Assembly: GCA_963755495.1 (NCBI GenBank)
Contig: CAVWJS010000006.1
Location: 744,001-808,000, forward strand
DNA: 64,000 bases
Origin: Bog-473 sp963755495
GTDB lineage: Bacteria > Actinomycetota > Acidimicrobiia > Acidimicrobiales > RAAP-2
Direction: 5' to 3'
Positions within the stretch are counted from its first letter, which is position 1, and every line of letters starts with the position of its first letter. The notes beneath the pieces are model-generated. The model saw only the letters and a program-made list of their open reading frames with translations, was not told the origin of the DNA and searched no databases. Of the stretch, positions 18,140-27,774 are shown piece by piece. A program made the translations under genes and the position numbers.

Positions 18140-19741
18140 TTAAGACGCTCCCCGTCCTCCGAATATGGTGGCAGGGGTCTTCCAGAGGATGTGCATGTCC
18201 CACCAGAACGACCACGAAGCGACGTAGAGATAGTCGAGGCGACACAGCTCGAGATGGGACAACTCATTCCGACCTGAGACTTGCCAGAGTCCGGTCATCC
18301 CGGGGCGGGCTTCGAAGCGTTTACGCGCCCATCCCTCGATCATTAAGGCTTCGGACACCACGAATGGCCGGGGGCCCACGAGGGACATGTCCCCCTTCCA
18401 GACGTTGATGAGCTGCGGGAGCTCGTCGAGACTGGTCCGGCGCAGGAATCGACCGGGACGAGTCACACGGGGATCGTTCTGAACCTTGAAAAGTGGCCCA
18501 TCGACCTCATTGAGATGGGCAATTTCATGACGCATCGACTCGGCGTCCTCGTACATGGTCCGGAACTTCAGCATCGAGAAGGTCTTTTCGTCTTGGCCCG
18601 TACGTTCTTGCCGGAAGAAGATCGGCCCTGCACTCGTCATCTTGATCATGACGGCAATCACCAGGAAGATCGGAGACACGGCGAGCAAGAAGAGGCTTGA
18701 GACGACAATGTCGGAGGAGCGCTTGAGGAACCGTGCGCCTGCGCTCAGAGATGCTGGAGCGATGTCGAGCATCGGCAAGCCCGACAAGTCGTCCACGTGG
18801 GATCTGAGGGTGATGAGCTCGTAGTAGCGGGGGACGATGGAGACGCCGACTTCGCCGGCCAGGCTCTTCAGCATCTCCGTCGTGCGTTCGGGATGCGTCT
18901 TGGAGAAGCAAACCACCACTCGGGCCACGCTGTACCTACGACAGAGTTCGGGAAGATCATCGAGTTCACCGATAACGTCGCCGTTTCCGAGGGGATCATC
19001 GTCGACAAACCCGATGAAATTGACGCTCGAATGGGCCCGGAGGTGACTGGCCACGGTCTGGGCGAGTTTGCCAGTTCCGACGACGATTATCGGCAACGAA
19101 CCGACCGAGGCCCGTCCGGGGAGGGAAAACGACACGGCGCGGGTCAAGGGGACAGCTATGACAGCCGCCACACACATGGCGGTGATCTTTACGACGCTCA
19201 GTCCCTGAAAGCCGAAGTCCTTCGTCGCGATGTACGCCACGATGGCATAGAGGAATCCGCTGACCATCAGGGAATGCAGGACGTTCCGCAGGTCAGCAAA
19301 TACGCTCTTCGTAATTCGGCGGGAAACTCCCCGATAGAGCCCGTAGACGCTAAAAAATCCCAAAAACAACGGGATCATGGCCAGATTGAAGAGAAAGATG
19401 CTGCTGAGATGACCCGAGGAGGTGCTTGAAATCGTCCACACCACGAAAGGTCCCAGAAATGCAGCCAATATCAGTCCCGCGGTATCGGCAACCAACAGCC
19501 GTCTCAGGGCGCGACGACGAACCTGGGTCGCGGTGTTGACGCGGCGACCTAGAGCATTGCGAACGTCCCGCTGTTCGAGGAGCACCGATGGTCGATCCCC
19601 AAGGATCGACCGAAGCTCTGGTTCGAGTATTGCCATTCCGGCCGGCCTGCCCTTTCCCTCTCCGGTTGAGCGCTGAGCCCCGGTCAAAAGGTGTAGGGAC
19701 TCACGCATCGGTCGACGCCCCGGAAGTTTATCTATCGTCAT
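18140..19741 (-). CDS. Polyprenyl glycosylphosphotransferase (WbaP/CpsE-like)
   Basis: The 533-residue protein has the usual layout: several N-terminal membrane helices (LLVADTAGLILAAFLGPFVV onward), a Rossmann-like central domain (IIVVGTGKLAQTVASHLR), one further helix, and a C-terminal bacterial sugar-transferase domain (FFRQERTGQDEKTFSMLKFR, RPGRFLRRTSLDELPQLINV, DMSLVGPRP, RPGMTGLWQVSGR). It starts repeat-unit synthesis by moving a sugar phosphate from a UDP-sugar to undecaprenyl phosphate at the inner membrane face. The leading 60 residues are soluble and basic. It is transcribed opposite to wzz-wzy-wzx and is likely the priming enzyme of this locus. Confidence 0.92.
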   Translation of the reverse strand: MTIDKLPGRRPMRESLHLLTGAQRSTGEGKGRPAGMAILEPELRSILGDRPSVLLEQRDVRNALGRRVNTATQVRRRALRRLLVADTAGLILAAFLGPFVVWTISSTSSGHLSSIFLFNLAMIPLFLGFFSVYGLYRGVSRRITKSVFADLRNVLHSLMVSGFLYAIVAYIATKDFGFQGLSVVKITAMCVAAVIAVPLTRAVSFSLPGRASVGSLPIIVVGTGKLAQTVASHLRAHSSVNFIGFVDDDPLGNGDVIGELDDLPELCRRYSVARVVVCFSKTHPERTTEMLKSLAGEVGVSIVPRYYELITLRSHVDDLSGLPMLDIAPASLSAGARFLKRSSDIVVSSLFLLAVSPIFLVIAVMIKMTSAGPIFFRQERTGQDEKTFSMLKFRTMYEDAESMRHEIAHLNEVDGPLFKVQNDPRVTRPGRFLRRTSLDELPQLINVWKGDMSLVGPRPFVVSEALMIEGWARKRFEARPGMTGLWQVSGRNELSHLELCRLDYLYVASWSFWWDMHILWKTPATIFGGRGAS

Positions 19742-20929
19742 GGTGCAACCCGGTGCAGTACGACCGACTTTTTTCCGAGCGCGCCCGCGGCCCTCACAGA
19801 GGGTGCCGGCTGACTCCTAGATCCAGCCAAGACTTCGGCAACTACTCGCACCGAAGGCGACGTTCGTGCCCTGCTCATCTAGCTCCCTCTCGACCCGCGG
19901 ACCAACTGAATTCCGCAAAATGGGCGTGCAGCGGCCCACTTCTGCGATCCAACCGGCTTAACGAATCTTTGCCCTGCTTCCCTCTCCGCGAGAACTCGAA
20001 GTTTCTCTAGCTCCCAACGCCGACTATGGACGGATTCGCAGGCCGTGTCAACGCAAGAATCGCTAAAACACGCCAGGACGGGAGACCCCAACCAAACTGC
20101 GACCCGATCGCAACCCCGCTACACCCCGGGCTCCCCAAAAAAGTCCTGTTCGCCACGGCCCTCTTCGACCGACAACGTGTCGGAGACCGCGCCAAGCCGA
20201 CTCCGGAATTCCGCTTCCCGGTGTATGAGTACATACGGTCCGGATGTCCGAACCTCACTGACGAATCTGATGGTTCGTGTCGACTCCTGGGTTCTAACCC
20301 ACTTTCATCACCCGCCACGTGCGGTCCCTTTGCTGAGTTGAGATGAAGATTAGAGGTTGGCCGAGCCATTTCCGGGGATCATCGGCGGAACTTTGGGCCC
20401 TCCGGACGGTTGCGCGGCCCGGCTGTCAAGGCGGGGCATCGCCGGAGTGGAAAATGGTTACGGCGGCGTTAAATCTGGATGAGAGGCGGGGTCTGAGTGG
20501 GACCCTGGGTCGCCTCGCGGAAAATGTGGCTGCCGCTTCGAGTGCATAGCGGTAACAAGTTGGGGCCAGGGACGCGTCAGAACGATTCTTTGAGCGTCAG
20601 TCTGCGATACCACGGATCACCGGGGGTGTCCCGAACGGCTTCACGGTGGCGGAGAAGCGAGATTTTCGTCGCGTGCACTTCAAGAATGCGTCTTGAAACA
20701 TTGGGCAATAAGACGCCCCCGTTTCAGCTGCATGAACAGGGTCTTATTGCTGAGAATGTGTTCGAATGATGGCCTCGGTGAATGGGCAGTGTAACGGTGC
20801 TGACCTGGTTTTTTACGTGTGCACATCGGACCGCCCCATCGGGTTGCACAACGGTTGCTGGCTGGTTGGAGACGGCTTCAAACCGTTGACTTAGGCGGCT
20901 GCAGCGTTCATAGTTTCCAGTGAAAAACA
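19742..20929. other. 1.2-kb non-coding region upstream of the riboswitch
   Basis: No gene is recognised on either strand. It must hold the promoters of the WbaP-like gene (left, minus) and of the riboswitch-controlled glycosidase (right, plus). Visible structures are the hairpin TATG-AGTA-CATA near 20225 and the 10-bp inverted repeat at 20705-20750, listed separately. Confidence 0.5.
20705..20750. promoter_or_regulatory. 10-bp perfect inverted repeat upstream of the riboswitch
   Basis: GCAATAAGAC (20705-20714) and GTCTTATTGC (20741-20750) are perfect complements separated by 26 bp. The element is AT-richer than its surroundings and lies about 180 bp before the cyclic-di-GMP riboswitch. It could be a two-site operator for a dimeric regulator of the glycosidase or the WbaP-like gene, or a long-loop hairpin. 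Confidence 0.4.
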
Positions 20930-21005
20930 ACGACAAAGGCAAACCCGTCGTGAGACGGGGACGCAAAGCCACGGGACTCCCTGAGTCAGCCGGGCCGCCG
21001 AATTG
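20930..21005 (+). ncRNA. Cyclic-di-GMP-I riboswitch (GEMM-I)
   Basis: The conserved GEMM-I core is readable: AAAGGCAAACC, a hairpin CCCGTC-GTGA-GACGGG with a GNRA loop, then GGGACGCAAAGCC, ACGGG, a second hairpin (GACTC/GAGTC), AGCCGGG and GCCGCCGAA. The same order and spacing occur in the Vibrio cholerae Vc2 aptamer, where the GNRA loop docks on the second helix and c-di-GMP sits at the three-way junction. It lies 60 nt before the ATG of the secreted GH26-like glycosidase at 21065 and on the same strand, so it should control that gene. P1 pairing is not certain by eye. Confidence 0.9.
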
Positions 21006-21034
21006 GGCGAGGCAAGTCTTTCCTATTTTGCGGT

Positions 21035-21060
21035 CTTTGGCACCCTCGGGGCCAAGGGAG
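21035..21060 (+). promoter_or_regulatory. Expression platform covering the ribosome-binding site
   Basis: CTTTGGC (21035-21041) can pair with GCCAAGG (21051-21057). As an alternative, CCCTC (21044-21048) can pair with the Shine-Dalgarno GGGAG (21056-21060). The ATG is at 21065. Both foldings bury part of the ribosome-binding site, so the aptamer probably acts on translation; no U-run suggests a terminator. Confidence 0.55.
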
Positions 21061-21064
21061 ATAA

Positions 21065-22495
21065 ATGGGAAACTTGACGAAGCCAAGGTTGTCGCGATTT
21101 GTGCGAATGAGTGCCATCGCGTTGGCTGGGTCGATCGCCGTGTTGTTTCCGGCAGAAGTCCTTGGACTCTCGATGGGGCAACCTGCCTCAGCCGGTGCAG
21201 CTGCAGTCAGCCCGCTCGGCATCTACGCCGGTCCTGTGAATGTCAGTGATATCAACACATTGGGCCAAGCGCTTGGTGGTAAGCCCGCCTACGCCATGGA
21301 ATTCTTGGACGGCACCTCGTGGCAGAAGATCGAGGATCCTTCGTGGTTCCTCTCGGCCTGGCAGGGCAGCGGCTACTCAATGATCTGGGGTGTGCCGATC
21401 CTGCCGAATTCCGGCGGATCGCTGGCCGCGGGTGCGGCCGGTTCTTACAACCAGTACTTCGTCACCTTGGCCAAGGCCTTTGTGGCCGGGGGTCAAGGGA
21501 GCTCCATCATCCGGTTGGGTTGGGAGTTCAATGGTGGATGGTTCCCCTGGGCCGCCGGGGGCCAGGCCGCGAACTTCACCGCCTACTGGCAACAGATCGT
21601 GACATCGATGCGTTCGGTGCCCGGGGCCAACTTCAAGTTCGAGTGGAACCCCAACATCGGCGACCTCGGGGTGGGGAACCTGGCCAACTTCTACCCGGGC
21701 AACAGCTACGTCGACTACATCGGGCTCGACGCCTATGACCAGAGCTGGGCCAGCTACCCCGGCGCGGCGGCCGAGTTCACGACGCTCAAGACCGAGACCT
21801 ACGGCCTGAACTGGCTGGCCACCTTCGCGGCGGCCCAGGGCAAGCCCATCACCCTGCCCGAGTGGGGGCTCGGATCGGGCCCGGGGAACAATGGCGCCCC
21901 GATCGCAGCCGCCAACGAGGAGGTCGCAGGCGGCGACGACCCGACCTACATCAACGACATGTCGGCCTGGATCAAAGCCAACAACGTCTTCGAGGCGACC
22001 TTCTTCGACCTGGGCCAAAGCCTGGTCACTCCCACTACGGACCCAGGTTCTTACGCTGCGCTGATAAGTGACTTCGGCGCCTCTTCGGTTGCTACTCCAA
22101 CGACGACAACGACGACAACTACGACAACTACGACAAGCACGCCCCCGCCAACAGCTACGCAGATCGCTCCGCCGAAGGCTGTAACCCCCACGACTGCTCC
22201 GCCGAGCGGTGCCACTCATGAAAAGCGGGCGACGCAGTCGGTTCTGGTGCGCCGTGCCTTTGCGTTGATCCGCCTCGGCCTGAGTCCGGCGAGCCAGCCC
22301 ACGAACACCGCCAACGCCCCTGCGACGCCAGGAGGCAACAGTCCCGCAGCTGCCCCGATCAACCTACTGAGGAGTTTTACCCCCACTATTCCGCCGCTGA
22401 CCACGGCCACTCCCGGTGGTGGATCCCACCAAATGCGGAGCTCGCGGACTGATCTGGTCAATCACTTCCTCCTCCTGATCCAACGACTTGCATGA
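21065..22495 (+). CDS. Secreted GH26-like glycosidase, copy 2, with Thr/Pro linker
   Basis: The signal peptide is FVRMSAIALAGSIAVLFPAEV with a likely ASAGA cleavage site near residue 40. The catalytic domain (about 45-340) has IIRLGWEFNGGWFPW and ITLPEWGLGSG with the two probable catalytic Glu residues. After it comes a Thr-rich linker encoded by ACGACA-type repeats (22095-22140), a Pro/Thr segment and a C-terminal tail of about 100 residues with no known domain. It probably cuts an extracellular polysaccharide. Control by cyclic-di-GMP is indicated by the riboswitch just upstream. The core is identical at DNA level to the gene at 2696. The substrate may be the product of this exopolysaccharide locus; that is inference. 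Confidence 0.82.
   Translation: MGNLTKPRLSRFVRMSAIALAGSIAVLFPAEVLGLSMGQPASAGAAAVSPLGIYAGPVNVSDINTLGQALGGKPAYAMEFLDGTSWQKIEDPSWFLSAWQGSGYSMIWGVPILPNSGGSLAAGAAGSYNQYFVTLAKAFVAGGQGSSIIRLGWEFNGGWFPWAAGGQAANFTAYWQQIVTSMRSVPGANFKFEWNPNIGDLGVGNLANFYPGNSYVDYIGLDAYDQSWASYPGAAAEFTTLKTETYGLNWLATFAAAQGKPITLPEWGLGSGPGNNGAPIAAANEEVAGGDDPTYINDMSAWIKANNVFEATFFDLGQSLVTPTTDPGSYAALISDFGASSVATPTTTTTTTTTTTTSTPPPTATQIAPPKAVTPTTAPPSGATHEKRATQSVLVRRAFALIRLGLSPASQPTNTANAPATPGGNSPAAAPINLLRSFTPTIPPLTTATPGGGSHQMRSSRTDLVNHFLLLIQRLA
21284..21912 (+). repeat. 629-bp direct repeat, copy B (GH26-like core)
   Basis: This block is identical to 2915-3543 as read base by base, in the same orientation at an offset of 18,369 bp. 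After 21912 the copies differ at scattered positions to about 22015. Homologous recombination between the copies would delete the tRNA-Val gene and the left half of the polysaccharide locus. Confidence 0.9.
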
Positions 22496-23139
22496 CAGCT
22501 TGCGATTCTGAGATCGAGAGCGCAAAGCACGGGAAAGGTGCGAAGCACCCGGATGTATTCCGTGGGTGAAGACTCTCTTCGCAGCTAGATCTCCCGCTTC
22601 GGGGGATAACGAGAAGCGCTCCTAGGGCGACGGGCCGAAAGGGAGTATCTTGCGTAGCCCGCCGATAGACCTGGTCGACCCCAACACCGGGGTTGCACAT
22701 CGTGTCCCGGATCGCCAACAGCGACCGCCGGACCGGGCAGCGTTGGGAGAATGTTGGGCCAGAGTTTTCGAGAAAAAGGGCGCCGCGCCTTAGATTGCTT
22801 GTGGACCTATGCCCGGGTAGAGGTAGTCCGGGTAGAGGTAGGACGAATCGTGAAGGGTGAAAACACCGATGCCGTCACAACGCAGGTATCGTGTGCGCGT
22901 TGAAGTAGGAAGGTCGCGTCTCGCTCTTTGGGCTAGCGGTATCACCCAGCACAGGACTTCACGTCCACCTGGGAGGATACCCGTTCCTCATGATGAGAGA
23001 GCCATCACGAGGATGCCGTAATTACGTACCTGGTTGATGTAAAAATGAGGTGCCGCCAAGCAGGGACGGCCTTTGGGCCCGTCGGAGCTCGGAACACGCA
23101 CATGGAACCCGGCTCGGATTGGGAAAGGACAACGGATTC
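22496..23139. other. 0.6-kb intergenic region with small repeats
   Basis: No gene is recognised. A tandem pair CCGGGTAGAGGTAGT (about 22813-22841) and a hairpin ATCTCCCGCTTCGGGGGAT (about 22588-22606), which may terminate the glycosidase transcript, are visible. The promoter of wzz-wzy-wzx should lie in the right half. Confidence 0.4.
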
Positions 23140-24258
23140 GTGGAAGCGAAGCGCAGCGATTTTACTACCATGATCGCCGAGACCGAGCATGCAACGGAAG
23201 TGAGCGAAGGCTCTGAAGAGCGCGAGCCTCTTTCCAAGAACCCTGAACTCGTCCCGGAGCCTCCCCGTTTACTCCGTTCTCATCGGCGGCAACTGCTTCC
23301 GCCCTGGTTCCAGCGCCATTGGTGGGTCCTCGTTCTTTGCATCGTTGCCGGGACGGGTGGGGGAGTCGTCGCCAGCAGTTCCCAAAGAGTCATGTATTCA
23401 TCGACGGCAGAACTGATCGTTGCCAGTGGAGCAAGCGTGGCAGGTCCCGGGCCAGCGAATGATGCCATTGCCCTCGCTCTCACTGATGCCTCCATCATCC
23501 CGTCAGACGACTCCACCTTGCGCCGCGTCGCTCATGAAACGGGTACTTCTCTTTCCGAAGTAGCGAAGAGCCTGAGCGCTTCGGCGGTGTCAGGGACGTC
23601 GGTCATTGTGGTGAGTTACAAGGCAGCCTCCCCCTCCATCGCAAAAAAGGGTGTCAATGCCGCAGCCAGGGTGCTCAACAATGGAACGCCCGATTCCGCT
23701 ATTCCCGTCAATTCATTGGCCATCGTCCATCTGGCCGGATCCGCCACTCCCGTCGGGACGCTGCATTCCTACGGAATTCCACTTGGCATCATCCTCGGCT
23801 TGTTCGTCGGTGCCCTTGCCACCCTTGCCATCGAACGCGCCGACCCCCGGGTCGACGATGTCGAAGACTTGGCCCAAGTCACGGGAACAGCGGCCAGTGC
23901 GTTTCCGGGACCGATTCCAGTTATTGAGTTGGAACGAAATATCGCTCGCGCCAGTGGTGGTGTCGCAAATGTGACCATTGCCCCCTTGACTGCAATAGAA
24001 GAAGACCATGCATTCACTCTGCAAAGAGACCTGATGATGAGCGCAGATCGGGCCACGTTGGCGTTTGACGTCGTCGGTCCCGTTGCGACGAAGAGTGCTC
24101 TGCTCGCGCAGTCATATGGTCCGACCGTTCTGGTGGTGAAGCCCAATACTCGCTCTCGTTCGATTCAAGCATCTGTCCACCGCCTCCAAATGATGGGACG
24201 CGGGCCCGTGTGGGCGGTGTTGGCAGTCGGTAAATCCCTCCCTGAAACTGGCACATGA
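23140..24258 (+). CDS. Wzz-type chain-length determinant / polysaccharide co-polymerase
   Basis: Two membrane helices (WVLVLCIVAGTGGGVVAS and YGIPLGIILGLFVGALATLAI) bracket an extracytoplasmic domain of about 150 residues with YSSTAELIVASGA and coil-rich sequence, the Wzz layout. The cytoplasmic tail of about 150 residues resembles a BY-kinase-related domain but no Walker A motif is visible, so kinase activity is unlikely. The start is the GTG at 23140 behind GGAAAGGAC; longer (23050) and shorter (23170) starts are possible. It would set polymer length with the Wzy-like protein. Its stop overlaps the start of wzy (ATGA), so the two are coupled. Confidence 0.8.
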   Translation: MEAKRSDFTTMIAETEHATEVSEGSEEREPLSKNPELVPEPPRLLRSHRRQLLPPWFQRHWWVLVLCIVAGTGGGVVASSSQRVMYSSTAELIVASGASVAGPGPANDAIALALTDASIIPSDDSTLRRVAHETGTSLSEVAKSLSASAVSGTSVIVVSYKAASPSIAKKGVNAAARVLNNGTPDSAIPVNSLAIVHLAGSATPVGTLHSYGIPLGIILGLFVGALATLAIERADPRVDDVEDLAQVTGTAASAFPGPIPVIELERNIARASGGVANVTIAPLTAIEEDHAFTLQRDLMMSADRATLAFDVVGPVATKSALLAQSYGPTVLVVKPNTRSRSIQASVHRLQMMGRGPVWAVLAVGKSLPETGT

Positions 24259-25757
24259 CCCAATCTTGGCTCCGGCGCGAGCCGTCGTGGTCAGCCCCTG
24301 TGGCGGTTCCGTCGAACCAATTGCCCGGTACCGATGCTTCAAGCTGGTTGACGACGCGACCGCGGACGATTTCGATTGCGTGCGTTGGCGTCGTTGCGGC
24401 CGTGTTGCTGGGGTTTGTGGCGATGGACAATCCCAAATTTGTCCTGGGAATCGCCGCGGGAATCGCGGTCATTGTCGTTGTTGCCATTCGGCCAATGTTC
24501 GGGGCACTTGGGCTGGTCGCCCTCGTGCCGGCTCTCTCAGGAATCGTGCCAGGGATACCGGTTCCGAATTTGAGAGTCTCGGAACTCTTGATCGGAACGA
24601 TCGGGGTGACGCTTATCGTCGTCGCCCGACGTTCGTTGGCCGTGAAATGGCGTGCGGTCGATTGGCTTCTGCTGGGCTACGGGCTTTTGTGGACGCTCGA
24701 CGGCATCTTCGGAGCATTGACTGCGCACGAACATCTTACGTTGGCAAGCTGGGGGACCGTGGTGGGTCAGCTCCAATTCTTCCTCCTGTATCGCTCCGTG
24801 AAGGTCACCCTCCGCACCACCTCCGAACGTCACCTGGCGCTACGCGTTCTGTTTGTAGCGAGTGGTGTCGTGGCCCTTTTGGCCGTGCTCGAAGAACTGC
24901 ATGCCCCGGGAATTATCAGTTTGCTCATCACGCTCACCGGGTCGGCTTCGGCTGGTGGAACGGGAGGCATCCTTCGTGCGACGGGCCCCTTTGCCAACTG
25001 GGCGTCGCTGGCAGGATATTTGTTGCCCCTCATTTTGGTCGCGCTTTGTCTCGGTCTGGGGAACACCGTCAAGGTCCACCGGAAGGCTCAGATCGGACTC
25101 GCCCTCATTCTCACCCTGGCCATCTTTTTCACCGTCGAACTCTCCGTCATCATTTGCATGCTGGTTGGCGCTTGTTATCTCGGAGTTCGCTACGGTCGGG
25201 GACGAGTGTTCATGCGGTGGTTGGGGATTGGGCTACTCATTATCGTGGTGGGCGCCGGGAGTCTTCTTGGGCACCGTTTGGACGAACAGTTCACTGTCGG
25301 TGCAGGAACCAGTCGTCCTGCCCTGGTGCCCCAGACGCTGGCATTTCGCTGGTCGGTGTGGACAGAGCAGTACATCCCCGCCTTCGAGAAGAAGCCGTTC
25401 ACGGGTTATGGCGTCGTACTGCCAAGCTCTATCGAATGGGCTTTTCCCGAGTCGCAATACATCACGTTCTTGATCCAAGGGGGAATTCCCCTTTTGGCCA
25501 TATTCTGCTTCCTGCTTTGGGCCATGCTTCGCGAGGCGAAGAGGGTGCGGCGCAGCCGTGACCCAGTCGATCGCGCCATGGGGGAGGGAGTGTTTGTTGC
25601 CGTCGTATCGTTAGGAATTGTCAACTTCATATGGCCGTATTTGAGCAATGCTGGTATGCCGCAATTGCTCTGGTGTCTCTTTGCTTTGCTTCCGCCAGCG
25701 ATTGATAGGTCACAAACGAGGCGGAGTCCTCAAGAGCAAATCGCGTCGACATTATGA
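24255..25757 (+). CDS. O-antigen polymerase/ligase-like membrane protein (Wzy/WaaL)
   Basis: The 500-residue protein has 10-12 hydrophobic helices and a large extracytoplasmic loop containing FRWSVWTEQYIPAFEKKPFT and GVVLPSSIEWAFPESQYITF, the place and style of the Wzy_C/O-antigen ligase region (GYG-like, conserved acidic and aromatic residues). It joins lipid-linked repeat units outside the membrane, or ligates the polymer to an acceptor. As the only such protein in the locus it is most likely the polymerase. It overlaps wzz by 4 bp and is followed by the flippase gene after about 145 bp. Confidence 0.82.
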   Translation: MTQSWLRREPSWSAPVAVPSNQLPGTDASSWLTTRPRTISIACVGVVAAVLLGFVAMDNPKFVLGIAAGIAVIVVVAIRPMFGALGLVALVPALSGIVPGIPVPNLRVSELLIGTIGVTLIVVARRSLAVKWRAVDWLLLGYGLLWTLDGIFGALTAHEHLTLASWGTVVGQLQFFLLYRSVKVTLRTTSERHLALRVLFVASGVVALLAVLEELHAPGIISLLITLTGSASAGGTGGILRATGPFANWASLAGYLLPLILVALCLGLGNTVKVHRKAQIGLALILTLAIFFTVELSVIICMLVGACYLGVRYGRGRVFMRWLGIGLLIIVVGAGSLLGHRLDEQFTVGAGTSRPALVPQTLAFRWSVWTEQYIPAFEKKPFTGYGVVLPSSIEWAFPESQYITFLIQGGIPLLAIFCFLLWAMLREAKRVRRSRDPVDRAMGEGVFVAVVSLGIVNFIWPYLSNAGMPQLLWCLFALLPPAIDRSQTRRSPQEQIASTL

Positions 25758-25902
25758 TCGTCGCGTCTCAGGGTGGAGCATCGGGTTTGCCGCGCCCTTT
25801 TAGTAGGTGTGCCGGTCAGCGATTACGCAAATTGTGCAACAAGATTTGACGGGTGAGTCAGGGCAACCAGGAGCTCCCCGACGGCGCTTGATCAGGGTCG
25901 TC

Positions 25903-27390
25903 ATGTCGAGAGCGACGGCGATTTTCCGCCGCAAAGGGCCAGCTCAACCCGCATATCGTGAGGAGGATGGGCCTGCGCCACTCCGCAATCTGGCCGTACG
26001 CGGAGGTATCTATCTCGTAGGGCGCGAGGGCGTAGGAATGGTCATCCGGCTGGCCGGGGTCGTCCTCACTCTGAGATGGATCGGACCTCATGCGTATGGC
26101 ATCTATTCGGGGGCGGCGGCATTCGTCTTGGTGGTCACGGTGCTGGCACAAATGGGTGCTGAGATCTATCTCATAAAGATGCCCAACATTCCGACTCAAA
26201 TTGACTACGACCAAGTTTTCACATGTGTGCTTGTGCTTTCGGGCATCGCAGTGTCGTTGGGGTTATTGGTGACGTTTGTTTTCGGTAGCGTTTTTCATCC
26301 GGTCGGAGTGTTGCTTCCGCTGCGCATCATGCTTCTCTGCGTGCCCATCAACGTGCTTTGGGCGCCTGCCCAGGCTCGAATCGAACGTAGTTTCGGATAT
26401 CGGACGATGGGGATCCTCGAAATCGGCGGAGACCTTGCGCTGTACGGCACGGCAGTGCCGCTCGCCTTTCTCGGAGCGGGAGCGTGGTCCCTGGTCGCCG
26501 GTTATTTCGCCTGGCAGTCCTTTCTCCTGATCGGGAGCTACGCCTATTCTGGACTTCGGCCACGACTGCGCTGGTCGATGACCACGGCGCGCGCGCTCAC
26601 GAAATTCGGGTTCAGCTTTTCGGCAACGAATTGGATTTTGCTCCTGGGTGGATTAGCGAACCCCCTCATCGTCGGCCGTTTCTACGGTGCGACCGGAGTC
26701 GGATATGTCGCGTTCGCACAGCGCCTCGTCGACACAATCGGATTCGCGCAGCGAGGGGCCTACCGTCTCGGGCTCGTCGCCATGTCCAAGGTTCCCGACA
26801 ATCAAAAGGATCGACTCCGGCGGGCGATAGAAGAGGGTTCGACACTCCAGCTCATCGCTCTCGGAGTACCGTTCGCTATTTTCGGCATACTTGCTCCCGT
26901 AGTGATACCGCTACTATTTGGGCATGAATGGACCGCGGCGATCCGTCTCTACTCATTGTTGGCGTTAGCGAGTTTTGCTGGGGCTTCGGGACTCCTTCAA
27001 ATGACCCTCTTGTGGTCACGCGGCCGTAATTGGGCCGTGGCGGTTAGAGCGTGCATTCAGTCGGTCGTACTGGTTCTCGCGTCGGTCCTACTGGTCAAAA
27101 AATATGGCATTGATGGGTTCGGTTACGCCTCTCTCTTGACGTTGGTCAGTCTGATTTACCTTGACCGCAAAGCGCGATCCATTACCAGATTCAGCTACGG
27201 AACTTACCTATTGATCGCCGTGACAATGGCGCCGATGGTGGCTTACCCGCTGGTGCCATTTCCAGTGTCACTCGTGGTGTTAGTACCGCTGATCATCTTC
27301 GTGGCGGTGCCGTATTCCCGCCGGATCGGGTTGCACAATCTGGCCGTCGTTAAGTCAGCTGTGTCCCGTCGCAACCCTGAGGAGGACTAG
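25903..27390 (+). CDS. Oligosaccharide flippase (Wzx/MATE-MVF superfamily)
   Basis: The protein of about 495 residues has 12-14 hydrophobic helices and family features such as LAVRGGIYLVGREGVGMVIRL at the first helix and LTKFGFSFSATNWILLLGGL in the middle. It flips undecaprenyl-linked repeat units from the inner to the outer face. The ORF can start at 25807, but the ATG at 25903 (after CAGGGTCGTC) is closer to the first helix. It is the last gene of the wzz-wzy-wzx run. Confidence 0.85.
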   Translation: MSRATAIFRRKGPAQPAYREEDGPAPLRNLAVRGGIYLVGREGVGMVIRLAGVVLTLRWIGPHAYGIYSGAAAFVLVVTVLAQMGAEIYLIKMPNIPTQIDYDQVFTCVLVLSGIAVSLGLLVTFVFGSVFHPVGVLLPLRIMLLCVPINVLWAPAQARIERSFGYRTMGILEIGGDLALYGTAVPLAFLGAGAWSLVAGYFAWQSFLLIGSYAYSGLRPRLRWSMTTARALTKFGFSFSATNWILLLGGLANPLIVGRFYGATGVGYVAFAQRLVDTIGFAQRGAYRLGLVAMSKVPDNQKDRLRRAIEEGSTLQLIALGVPFAIFGILAPVVIPLLFGHEWTAAIRLYSLLALASFAGASGLLQMTLLWSRGRNWAVAVRACIQSVVLVLASVLLVKKYGIDGFGYASLLTLVSLIYLDRKARSITRFSYGTYLLIAVTMAPMVAYPLVPFPVSLVVLVPLIIFVAVPYSRRIGLHNLAVVKSAVSRRNPEED

Positions 27391-27774
27391 TGGGGTCAAC
27401 CTGTGCTGAGGCTGGGGAGGGCCGAAGTTCCGACATGTGACGGGGATAGCTGAGATTGGTGAAGGAGCAGGGACAAGGCGTAATGAGGTGCCAAGCTCCT
27501 CCGAGTGTCATGCTTACGCTCGAGGATGTAGCGGTATTAGGCGGATTCTTTGAACGTCGCGGCGCGAGTGTACGTTGCAACGCACAGCAGCATTCCGAAC
27601 CCGTCCTCGGGCGGCAGATTTGGCTCCTAGACAATTGGAGTGAGGGGCGATTAAGAGGATGAGGTTGCACGTCGACAAGTCGTCATGGGCAGTGGCACGG
27701 ACCAAGCCGGGTTGCAACTTGCTGACCCCTGGGATGGGCGCGGGCGCAATTGGGTTCGAAATGAGGTCGGACCC
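27391..27774. other. Intergenic region before the ACP-type cluster
   Basis: No supported gene is seen. A plus-strand ORF at 27456-27662 (68 codons) has no recognised features. The promoter of the tandem-hydrolase gene should be here. Confidence 0.35.
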
